DNA from: UBA10906 sp049296695
Lineage (GTDB): Bacteria > Pseudomonadota > Gammaproteobacteria > Methylococcales > Methylomonadaceae
Assembly (NCBI GenBank): GCA_049296695.1
Contig: JBAQSX010000179.1
Coordinates: 1-64,000, forward strand
Direction of reading: 5' to 3'
DNA: 64,000 nt
Position 1 is the first letter of the stretch. Each line of letters starts with the position of its first letter. Positions 16,175 through 23,701 of the stretch are shown here, piece after piece. Made by a program: the position numbers and the translations under genes. Under the pieces are notes generated by a model. That model was not told the origin of the DNA and searched no databases. It saw nothing but the letters and a program-made list of their open reading frames with translations.

Positions 16175-18760
16175 TTAAAGTTTTTTACCGCTAAAAGCAG
16201 GTAATACCACTAAAGAACAAATTACCGTAAAAAATAAACCAATAGTTAATAATAAACCCATACTCGCCATGCCTCTATGGCTGGTAAATACCAAGCTCGA
16301 AAAACTAAATAAGGTCGTCAAGGAACTAAAAATAATCCCGCGTGTGGTACTGCTTTGTAATAAATTATCATCATGATGTTTATTAAAATGCAGTTTGTGC
16401 ATAATTAAAATACTACTATCAATTCCCAGCCCTAATAATAAAGGCAAAGCAATAATATTGGCAAAATTAAACGGATTGCTGAGTACCACATTACTCGCCC
16501 CTGTTAATAATGCGGCTAATAATAAAGGTCCTATCACTAAAGCCATCTGTTTAAAATTATGATATGTCCACCATAATAATAAACTAATCGCAAAAAACGC
16601 CCCACCAAAAGCTTGTAAAAACGCATTAACCACCGCTGTGCCACCCGCTTCATTAGCAATAGGCAATCCTGATACGCCATTATCAACGCTCTGCACTTGC
16701 GCCACAAATTCACGCAAATTATGCACATCATTTTGGTCTTTAGCAGGGGTTATTAATACCCGATAATAACCATCACTACTGAGCCAATGTTTTTTCAAAT
16801 CATTGGGAATATCATTTAGGCTAAATTCAGTAGCAGTTAAACTATTTTTTAAACGTTGCATGGTATAAGGCAACAAACTTAATAGATGCTTTTCTAATTG
16901 TTGATAATCCGTTTTATTAGCCTTAGCCATTAAGCTATTTAATTGCTGTTGCAATGTTAATAAATCCGCTAAAGATGCGTTTTGACTTTTTTCAGCAATG
17001 GCTTTACTGACCGCTAATTGTAAATCTAAAACTGCTTGTTCTTGCTTGCCATTATCTTTTAATTCGGTGGGAAAACTCTTTAATGAATTACCCAGCATTA
17101 AATTCAAATCATCTAAAATCGTCAATTTATTTTCTTGATTTTCAGCCACAAAACTCGCTAAAGTAATCGCGCTATTCACAGACGACAATTTACTCATTTT
17201 ATCAGCAGTTTGTTTTGCCTCATCTAAACTACGCGAAAGCCCAGTTACCGCAAAAGGCGAATCATTTTTAGCTTTTAATAACTCTTCAATAGTCGACACC
17301 GATTCACTTTTAGGGTCGCGTAAATTAATCGGATTGGCATCAAAGGTTAATTGCGTCAAAATAAAACAGCAAGCAATAGCTAATAATATCGATACGGTTT
17401 TAATTTCTCGCGCATATTTAAATGGAAAGGTAATAATAAAGTTTGGGGTAAATTTAGAGCGTATTGGTTTTGGATTATTCACAGGGAAGACACAAAACCA
17501 CGCAGGCAATATAATAATGGAGATAAATAAACCAATAAAAATACCGCCGCCTGAAATAATCCCCAATTCAGAAACGCCAGAATAATCAGTCGGAATAAAA
17601 GCAAAAAAACCAATCGCAGTCGTTAAGGCACATAAAAATAATGATGAACCCACGCCTTGCAAACAATGATTCACCGCCTCGGCATTAGTATGACCTTGGG
17701 ATTTACTTTCCCGATAATATAAACATAAATGCACCGCATAATCCACGCCTAGCCCGATATATAAACTGGCAAACGCAATTGATATTATATTTAAATGTCC
17801 CACAGTAATTGCCGCAAACCCTGCGGTAAATATCAAACCCATTATTAACACCATATAAGTGGCTATTAATAAATTAAGCGAGCGCAAACCCACCCATTGC
17901 ACTAAAAATACTAATATCAGCGATGCAATACCCGCCCACTGTGCGCTTTGGCTGACGCTTTCTAATTCTTCATGTTCTAATGCAGTTTCGCCCGTAATTC
18001 TAACGCGCACATTGGCGTTGTCATTCATTACCGTGCGCCCTGCCAGTCGCGCCGCGTTTTGCGCTAATTCAGCGGGCAGCATTTCATTAAAATTCAATTT
18101 GGGTTTGGTAATTACTAATAAACGATTTGCGTCTTCATTGAGTTTATTATCGGCTAATAATAATTGCCACGATAATGCTTGCGCCTTACCATTTAATTGA
18201 TTATCTAAGGTATTACTCACAGCGGTTAATAAAGGCTTTAAATCAATTGCCGCTTGCTCGTGATTATTTAAGGCAGTGCCTATTAAACTAAATAAGCCAT
18301 TTAATGAAAAATCTTGTGATAAAAAACCAATAAAGGGCTGGGCATCGGTGAGTTTTTTGGCAACGTTTTCTAATTCGGATTGTTCTAAATATAATAAACC
18401 TTGTTTTTGTAAAAAGGCATTTTCATTGGGGATATAAATAGAATCAAACTGCTGTTTTTTATCGCTGAGTAATTTAACAATTTGATTCGCCGCGATTGAG
18501 GTTTCTTCGGGGGTTTTGCCGTCAACGACAAATAACATGGAAGCGGCATCTTCGGGGAAGGCTTTATCAATGCGCCGCTGGTTTTGTTGAAAGGGCAGGT
18601 CAGGCGATAACATATCAGCGGTGCTGGTATTAATGCCTAAATGATTATAAGTATAATAAAAAGTAATCCCACAAAATAATACCGATAGGATTAATAATAA
18701 TCGAGGAAAACGAATGAGTCTGCGCTCACACCAGCTAATTAGGTCATCAAAAGCATTCAT
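16175..18760 (-). CDS. hpnN: Hopanoid transporter, RND family
   Basis: 861 residues with the two-fold RND/MMPL plan. One N-terminal membrane helix (about 18-37) is followed by a large periplasmic loop. A block of helices spans about 270-420 with GLGVDYAVHLCLYYRE, a second long loop follows, and a second helical block spans about 715-855 with GLGIDSSILIMHKLH. HpnN moves hopanoids to the outer membrane. Local context (shc, hpnG, hpnH within 12 kb) supports HpnN over a generic MMPL protein. It is separated from the rest of the hopanoid genes by an accessory patch of about 2 kb. Confidence 0.87.
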   Translation of the reverse strand: MNAFDDLISWCERRLIRFPRLLLILSVLFCGITFYYTYNHLGINTSTADMLSPDLPFQQNQRRIDKAFPEDAASMLFVVDGKTPEETSIAANQIVKLLSDKKQQFDSIYIPNENAFLQKQGLLYLEQSELENVAKKLTDAQPFIGFLSQDFSLNGLFSLIGTALNNHEQAAIDLKPLLTAVSNTLDNQLNGKAQALSWQLLLADNKLNEDANRLLVITKPKLNFNEMLPAELAQNAARLAGRTVMNDNANVRVRITGETALEHEELESVSQSAQWAGIASLILVFLVQWVGLRSLNLLIATYMVLIMGLIFTAGFAAITVGHLNIISIAFASLYIGLGVDYAVHLCLYYRESKSQGHTNAEAVNHCLQGVGSSLFLCALTTAIGFFAFIPTDYSGVSELGIISGGGIFIGLFISIIILPAWFCVFPVNNPKPIRSKFTPNFIITFPFKYAREIKTVSILLAIACCFILTQLTFDANPINLRDPKSESVSTIEELLKAKNDSPFAVTGLSRSLDEAKQTADKMSKLSSVNSAITLASFVAENQENKLTILDDLNLMLGNSLKSFPTELKDNGKQEQAVLDLQLAVSKAIAEKSQNASLADLLTLQQQLNSLMAKANKTDYQQLEKHLLSLLPYTMQRLKNSLTATEFSLNDIPNDLKKHWLSSDGYYRVLITPAKDQNDVHNLREFVAQVQSVDNGVSGLPIANEAGGTAVVNAFLQAFGGAFFAISLLLWWTYHNFKQMALVIGPLLLAALLTGASNVVLSNPFNFANIIALPLLLGLGIDSSILIMHKLHFNKHHDDNLLQSSTTRGIIFSSLTTLFSFSSLVFTSHRGMASMGLLLTIGLFFTVICSLVVLPAFSGKKL

Positions 18761-18806
18761 GGGATTTTTAAAAGAGTGAAGTGTCAGTGGGTTTTAAAAA
18801 ATAAAT

Positions 18807-19166
18807 TTATTCTTCAAAACCTAAAATTATTTTCATATAGTTTTCTAAAACCGTTAATTCAGTTTCAAAAAGCGAAGTTAATTTTTCAGAGGTAATACGT
18901 TGATTATCAATTGCTCGCGGTTGGTCGAGCATTATATCGGAAGTTTGCTGTAATTTATCTCGTGCTATTATAGTTAAGCGCAAGGGACTGGCTTTAGGAA
19001 TAATTTGCGTTGTTAGTGGAATAACAATGGTACTAGGATGCGCGGCATCATTGAGATAATTACTTTGTAAAATAACAGCGGGGCGAATTTTTCCAGCTTC
19101 TGTGCCTTTAGATGGATTAAAGTTGACTAAATGTATATCGCCACGTTTAAAGCCCATCACTATCAC
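18807..19166 (-). CDS. MazF/PemK-family endoribonuclease toxin
   Basis: 119 residues. The N-terminal FKRGDIHLVNFNPSKGTEAG and KIRPAVILQSNYLN, then IVIPLTTQI, are the MazF/PemK core, with the Arg and Thr used for RNA cleavage. The start overlaps the antitoxin gene. It could be at 19166 (MIVMGF) or 19157 (MGFKRGD), and the second fits the family better. This is the usual type II order, antitoxin first. It should act as an mRNA interferase restrained by the upstream protein. Confidence 0.85.
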   Translation of the reverse strand: MIVMGFKRGDIHLVNFNPSKGTEAGKIRPAVILQSNYLNDAAHPSTIVIPLTTQIIPKASPLRLTIIARDKLQQTSDIMLDQPRAIDNQRITSEKLTSLFETELTVLENYMKIILGFEE

Positions 19167-19380
19167 TCGCTTGTAATGACTGATTAATTAATAAGCTTTG
19201 GTGTGCTGTTAAAGCTGAGGCTTGTTTAATTTGTTGTTGTAGTTTTTTCTTTTGCAACATTTGAGCATAATAACGCAATGATTCTGCAATCACTTCATTA
19301 GTCGGTTTATTATTTTCTATGGCAATCTCATTTAATAACTGACTAATCGTATCATCGGTTGTAAAAGTAATAGTTTGCAT
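19147..19380 (-). CDS. Antitoxin partner of the MazF-like toxin
   Basis: 77 residues. The N-terminal QTITFTTDDTISQLLNEIA looks like a ribbon-helix-helix DNA-binding half. The middle (RYYAQMLQKKKLQQQIKQA) is a charged helix, and the Ser/Gln/Asp-rich tail would bind toxin. It overlaps the toxin start by about 20 bp. The family is not certain from sequence alone. The role comes from pairing and size. Confidence 0.75.
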   Translation of the reverse strand: MQTITFTTDDTISQLLNEIAIENNKPTNEVIAESLRYYAQMLQKKKLQQQIKQASALTAHQSLLINQSLQASDSDGL

Positions 19381-19418
19381 AGTTTGCTCTAAAATGAAAT
19401 TTTAATAATTAAACTCTA

Positions 19419-20243
19419 TTAATTTTCGTTTAATCCATATAAACGGGATAAGAGAATATCTTTCCAGTGTGACTCTCTGAGAAGAATATCATTTTTAATT
19501 GTGTGCGTATCGGCTATTTCAAGAATAGAATAATTAAAATATGATGCTCGCATTATACCTTCATTATTTAATAACTCTTTAAGTTTTACATTTCCACCAT
19601 GTCCAGTCTTTGAATAAGATGACCAACGTTGCCATATTCCATCATCACCTGTTGCATTACCAACGTAGAGTTTCCCTGATTTACTATCAGAAATTAAATA
19701 CACTCCAGCTACATTAGCTAGAGCCGTTCTCCATGACTCTAATGATTGATTGACGATTAAATCTAATTGAGATTTTGTAATATTTACATTTTTATAACCT
19801 GAAAACTCACCGATGCTTAACTTTTTTTGTTTTATTTCTGAAAGTAATATTTTTTCATGCCAAGTTTCGGCATTAAGATGAGATTGTCTACCTTGCCGTG
19901 TAAAAGAAAGAATTAATTTACCATTTAATTCGGAAAAGTTGGTATTTTCGCTTAAATCATAGCGATAATGATTTTTCTGATTATTATTAATGTGCTGTGG
20001 CGGCGAGTCAGAATTGTGAATACCTGCAAATAACCAATTATTTTGATTAGGAAGGGCTATTAAAGAAATCACATATTCACGTTCAAAATTCTTTCTATTT
20101 TGACAACGTTGCCACTCCTCAAAATTACCTTCTAAATAAATATCAAGAGGGTTTTCTTTGCCATTATATATAGCAAGATGAATCTTGGATTTTTCTGGTG
20201 TGATTGTGGCATCTAACGTATTCAAAATATCAAATAATTTCAT
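19419..20243 (-). CDS. GIY-YIG nuclease-domain protein
   Basis: 274 residues from MKLFDILNTLD. The longer opening to 20318 begins with a basic hydrophobic stretch without similarity and lacks support. The C-terminal half carries a GIY-YIG module: GVYLISDSKSGKLYVGNATG (GVY...YVG), the Arg in WQRW, and the metal-binding Glu in LLRESHWKDILLSR. The N-terminal half is not recognised. Related stand-alone proteins occur in accessory regions and resemble restriction endonucleases of the Eco29kI type, but no methylase is nearby. Function is unknown. Confidence 0.72.
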   Translation of the reverse strand: MKLFDILNTLDATITPEKSKIHLAIYNGKENPLDIYLEGNFEEWQRCQNRKNFEREYVISLIALPNQNNWLFAGIHNSDSPPQHINNNQKNHYRYDLSENTNFSELNGKLILSFTRQGRQSHLNAETWHEKILLSEIKQKKLSIGEFSGYKNVNITKSQLDLIVNQSLESWRTALANVAGVYLISDSKSGKLYVGNATGDDGIWQRWSSYSKTGHGGNVKLKELLNNEGIMRASYFNYSILEIADTHTIKNDILLRESHWKDILLSRLYGLNEN

Positions 20244-20326
20244 ATTAAAATCTTTATTACATTTTTGAAACCAATTGAAAATTCTCAGGATAACGAATCG
20301 AATCAACGCGTAAATCAATATCTAAT

Positions 20327-20599
20327 TTAGTCCAATAACGATGCTGTGGTAAATGAAGAAAAGTCTTCAACGGCAACTTGCATAAAGCGTAGCGGTTGTT
20401 TTTTAGCATTGATAATTGCATTGTAATCAGCTTCTATTTTTTGCAAGACAATTGCATCAAAATACTGTTCACCACAAAACTCACATTCAATACAAGGAAC
20501 ATGGTCAATGACTAATAATTGCTGGTTTTTTTGATAAATATAGCGCGTGGTTTTATTGCTTAAATGTTTATGCCCACAAAATACACAGTTTTCACTCAT
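20327..20599 (-). CDS. YgiT-type zinc-finger protein, antitoxin-like
   Basis: 90 residues. Two CxxC pairs, CVFCGHKH and CIECEFCGEQYFDA, form the zinc finger seen at the N-terminus of MqsA/YgiT antitoxins. The C-terminal half is short (QKIEADYNAIINAKKQPL) and lacks a full Xre-type helix-turn-helix, as in the small YgiT-type proteins that pair with DUF4258. It lies 2 bp downstream of a frameshifted DUF4258 gene, so it is probably the antitoxin half of that pair. Confidence 0.8.
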   Translation of the reverse strand: MSENCVFCGHKHLSNKTTRYIYQKNQQLLVIDHVPCIECEFCGEQYFDAIVLQKIEADYNAIINAKKQPLRFMQVAVEDFSSFTTASLLD

Positions 20600-20601
20600 T
20601 A

Positions 20602-20906
20602 TTAATTACCGCGCTCATAAGGATTTTTAAATTTTGGTGGTGTTGGAATATAGACCGTAATAATAACTAGAGTCTGCCCCATATAACCACAAACGCAATG
20701 AATTGGAATACCATTGTCATTAAAAACCGCCACTAAACAACTCCTATAGTGTCCCGTGTCATTATACTGCTCAATATGCGTCCATTAAGTAATGCTTGGG
20801 CAATATCTACTAAACTTAAATTATCGTTTTGACGTTCTTGGTCGGCGTGGCGTGAATAACGATAATTATTGTGCTTTACTGCTTGCTTTATCCAATCTAT
20901 ATCCAT
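20602..20906 (-). pseudogene. DUF4258 (MqsR-like) toxin gene, frameshifted
   Basis: From ATG at 20904-20906 the frame reads MDIDWIKQAVKHNNYRYS, RHADQERQND and ALLNGRIL, then goes out of register. In the next frame the sequence continues EQYNDTGHYRSCLVAVF, GIPIHCVCGYMGQTLVIIT and PTPPKFKNPYERGN to a TAA at 20602. The two halves join as a normal DUF4258 protein of about 101 residues if one base is restored near 20771-20775. The pairing with the YgiT-type protein is the usual TA layout. Either the toxin is inactivated or there is a one-base sequence error. Confidence 0.82.
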
Positions 20907-20925
20907 TTTAAAACATTCAATTTAA

Positions 20926-21028
20926 CAATTAATTTTAATGTTTTCTTCGCCCGACTAAAACTATTTCCCAATTTAAATAGCTTAATAATTTTCAGCATCA
21001 CTATTTAATGAATAGCCTTTAGGTAGGT
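20926..21028 (-). pseudogene. Decayed duplicate of the hpnG 3' end
   Basis: On the minus strand this stretch encodes broken pieces of the HpnG C-terminus: YSLNSDAE, then KLLSYL, then KLGNSFSRAKK, which match intact HpnG YSLNSDGE, KLLSYL and KLGNSFSRAKK in the same order. Two internal stretches are deleted and the frame shifts several times. At DNA level the block CTTCGCCCGACTAAAACTAT is identical in both places (here about 20945, in hpnG about 23047). The intact gene lies 2 kb away in the same orientation, with the formyltransferase and deacetylase genes between. Confidence 0.8.
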
Positions 21029-21110
21029 CTATATTATTTTATGCATAAAATCACTAAAAAAATTCATTAGACTTGTTGCATCAGAAAAGATAATTATTTT
21101 GATAATCAAA

Positions 21111-21135
21111 GGCGTACAAAACTAGATTTGTACTC
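21111..21135. repeat. Family-D palindrome downstream of the formyltransferase gene
   Basis: Arms GGCGTACAAA and TTTGTACTCT around ACTAGA. Flanking words ACTTGTTGCATC (about 21070) and GTTGCAACAAG (about 21164) make a larger inverted arrangement of about 110 bp. The rest of the gap 20907-21178 is AT-rich, apart from the hpnG relic. Confidence 0.6.
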
Positions 21136-21178
21136 TAGCATATAATCAATCGGTTAAAACTATGTTGCAACAAGTTTA

Positions 21179-22018
21179 TTATTTAATGGAAGTGTCTAAA
21201 TTTATAAGCCTCATTTTTCTAGGACTTTTTAAAAGAACCGAATTAGGATTGAATTTAAAAATAAAATTTATTAATCCTAGTAACATTTTATTAAACGTCC
21301 ATTGTTTTGATAAATAAAGGTTTCCTTTATCAATTTCATTTTGATTAATATTAGGCAAATTTGCACCAGTATTGAAATACAAGACGCTCCTAATATATAA
21401 GTCATGGGCATGTTCCATAACATTAATATGAAGTTGACTAAGTGATTCTTTCCCTGAAAGCGGTGTTCTTTCGGTGCTTATAATATGGCCACTATCTATG
21501 CCTTTATCAATCCACATAATAGTATTGCCAATATAGTCAAAATTACCCGTACTAAGACACCAGTTTGTACAATTAGGGCCGCCTTTTACATAAGGTGAAA
21601 TACCAGTATGTAAATTCATTATTTTTGCTAGTTGATTAATTCTGGTAATACTTGTGTCTTTTAATAAGTTTGTACCAGATATTAACACCAAGTCTGGACG
21701 AATCTCTTCAATATAGTTAAGCAATTCCAGTGAATTAACATTGTCGCTTAAAAAAGGCGTTATCGGAAAATTGGGATAATTTTTTTCATAGTAATTTAAC
21801 ATGGCAAACCATGCTATTCTAAAAGGCAAGCCAATGCTAATAGATGTTATTTTTTGCTTAAATGCCAAAACTTTGTGAATAAAACCTGTTTTTTTAGGCA
21901 TTTGAAATTGAATTACAGCAATATTGGATAATACACCACGTTCAAATAATTTATTGGCTAAAGCTTTTTGATTACTTTGATTATTACAAATAAGTAATAT
22001 TTTTTTTACACTTTCCAT
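21179..22018 (-). CDS. Formyltransferase-fold protein
   Basis: 279 residues. The core matches the formyltransferase N domain: DLVLISGTNLL, then NLHTGISPYVKGG carrying the Asn-x-His pair, then GIDSGHIIST with the Asp, giving the Asn-His-Asp triad used by 10-formyltetrahydrofolate enzymes such as Fmt, PurN and ArnA. It is not Fmt, since the tRNA-binding C-terminal domain is absent. It overlaps the deacetylase gene by 13 bp. A role in formylating an amino sugar or lipid headgroup after deacetylation is a reasonable inference, not shown. Confidence 0.78.
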   Translation of the reverse strand: MESVKKILLICNNQSNQKALANKLFERGVLSNIAVIQFQMPKKTGFIHKVLAFKQKITSISIGLPFRIAWFAMLNYYEKNYPNFPITPFLSDNVNSLELLNYIEEIRPDLVLISGTNLLKDTSITRINQLAKIMNLHTGISPYVKGGPNCTNWCLSTGNFDYIGNTIMWIDKGIDSGHIISTERTPLSGKESLSQLHINVMEHAHDLYIRSVLYFNTGANLPNINQNEIDKGNLYLSKQWTFNKMLLGLINFIFKFNPNSVLLKSPRKMRLINLDTSIK

Positions 22019-22998
22019 TTCATACCGCCTAATGAATTAAAATAGACTTCAGCTATATTATTTGCGTGAAAGCCAAAACGGGAATAAGTTTTTGTATGTG
22101 TATTGGTATTAAATTTATTTTCTACCAACAAAATAGTTTGATAATTTGATTGCTCTATAATTTCGCGTTGTTCTTTGGTAAATTCCCCATTTGGAAAAGC
22201 GTAAATTTCTGCTGGTCTATTTAATTTTTTTATAAAATACTCGTTACAGGATATTAAATCCTTTTCAAAGTATTCTTTTGTTTCATAAGCCATACTGGCA
22301 TGATAAAACGAATGCACACCAATTTCATGTGTATCAATGAGTTCTTGTATATCATAAATAGACATCATTTCAGTGATTTTAAATTCTTTAAAATTGTAAA
22401 ACTGTGGCATCAGATATTCGCTTAATTTATTTTGTTGTTGCATCGGTCTATTTTTTAAAAATTTCGATACCAAAAATCCAAATTTCAAACGATTGTTTAT
22501 TTGATGATAGGATAAATTAAAATCGGGTATATCTAACTTTAATAATAAAGATTCGGGAGCTTTACCAATAAAATCTTGTGCAATAACATTTAGAGGTGGT
22601 AGTTGCTTTTCTATACAATAGGGAATAATATTTTGGTTGACTGTTATTTTATGCTTTTCCAAAATAGGAACAGCTATATCAATAAAGTCTTTATAGCCAT
22701 CATCAAAACTTAAAATTAATTTTGGACGCTGATTTTTTGTAGCGTTATGTCGTAATGATTCAAAACTGATAATATCAAAATTTTTCTTTATAAAAATTAA
22801 CAGTTCTTCAAATAAATGGGGCGAAAGCGGTGGATAAGAACTTGAATCAAATTCTGCGACACGATGAAGATTTAATATTGTCAAAGCATTATATTTCTTA
22901 ATGAAGTCTAATTTTCTTTTTAGCACTAATTCATTACTTAGTATATTAATAATGGCTGTTTTTGCTATTTTTTTTATTTCTTCATTAAAGCTATTCAT
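22006..22998 (-). CDS. NodB-type polysaccharide deacetylase
   Basis: 330 residues. NodB motif 1 is SFDDGYKDF (catalytic Asp, metal Asp) and motif 2 is EIGVHSFYHASM (two His of the metal site). The start overlaps the hpnG stop (ATGA), so it is read as part of the hopanoid operon. No signal peptide is evident, so action in the cytoplasm or on a membrane-bound intermediate is likely. It is not the YdjC-type HpnK. With the next gene it forms a deacetylase/formyltransferase pair of the type used on N-acetylated sugars. Confidence 0.82.
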   Translation of the reverse strand: MNSFNEEIKKIAKTAIINILSNELVLKRKLDFIKKYNALTILNLHRVAEFDSSSYPPLSPHLFEELLIFIKKNFDIISFESLRHNATKNQRPKLILSFDDGYKDFIDIAVPILEKHKITVNQNIIPYCIEKQLPPLNVIAQDFIGKAPESLLLKLDIPDFNLSYHQINNRLKFGFLVSKFLKNRPMQQQNKLSEYLMPQFYNFKEFKITEMMSIYDIQELIDTHEIGVHSFYHASMAYETKEYFEKDLISCNEYFIKKLNRPAEIYAFPNGEFTKEQREIIEQSNYQTILLVENKFNTNTHTKTYSRFGFHANNIAEVYFNSLGGMKWKV

Positions 22999-23699
22999 CG
23001 AAATTCTCCAATATTATTAATCTTTGCAATCACTAATAAACTCTTCTTCGCCCGACTAAAACTATTCCCCAATTTTATTAATTTACTAATTTCATTAGGA
23101 TGTCTTAATAAGTAACTTAATAATTTTAGTAACTGCACTTCACCATCACTATTCAATGAATAACTCACCGCTTTAGGCAAAGCCATTGTTGCAGTATCAG
23201 CAATCACGCGAATGGCTAAAAAAGGGATATTATTATTTCGCGCCACTTCAGCAATTGCATAACTTTCCATATCCAAAGCAATAGCCTTTGTGTTTTCAAA
23301 TAAATGCTGTTTTTCTGAGCAAGTATTAATTAACACTTTACTGCTGAGTAACTCGCCATGATGCACAGTTAATTTATCAGCTAATAAATGATTAACGCTA
23401 TTATGCCACGCATTATTAATACGAATACTGGGATTGTCTAAAGAAATAATAGCCGTGGCTAAAACTAAATCGCCTGATTTTAATTTAGGATTTAAAGCGG
23501 CGGCGCAACCCCAACTAATAAGCTGAGTCGCGCCAGAGGAGAGGAGCAGATTTGCGGCAGAGCGGGCATTGTTGTCGCCCGCGCCTGAGTAGGTGATAAG
23601 AGTTGTTTCGTTAAGTTTGCTAACTTGCCCTTTGACAAGGCGTTGCTGGGTTAGCGTGGGTAATTCTTCGCGCAGGGCGACAACAATGCCTGTCAACAC
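22995..23699 (-). CDS. hpnG: Hopanoid-associated phosphorylase HpnG
   Basis: 234 residues of the nucleoside phosphorylase/MTA-SAH nucleosidase fold. It shows GIVVALREELPTL at the start, SWGCAAALNPKLKSGDLVLA, ALDMESYAIAEVA and AIRVIADTA. HpnG removes adenine from adenosylhopane to give ribosylhopane, the step after HpnH. It starts with GTG at 23697-23699, two bases after the shc stop. A decayed copy of its 3' end lies at 20926-21028. Confidence 0.9.
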   Translation of the reverse strand: MLTGIVVALREELPTLTQQRLVKGQVSKLNETTLITYSGAGDNNARSAANLLLSSGATQLISWGCAAALNPKLKSGDLVLATAIISLDNPSIRINNAWHNSVNHLLADKLTVHHGELLSSKVLINTCSEKQHLFENTKAIALDMESYAIAEVARNNNIPFLAIRVIADTATMALPKAVSYSLNSDGEVQLLKLLSYLLRHPNEISKLIKLGNSFSRAKKSLLVIAKINNIGEFR

Positions 23700-23701
23700 G
23701 G

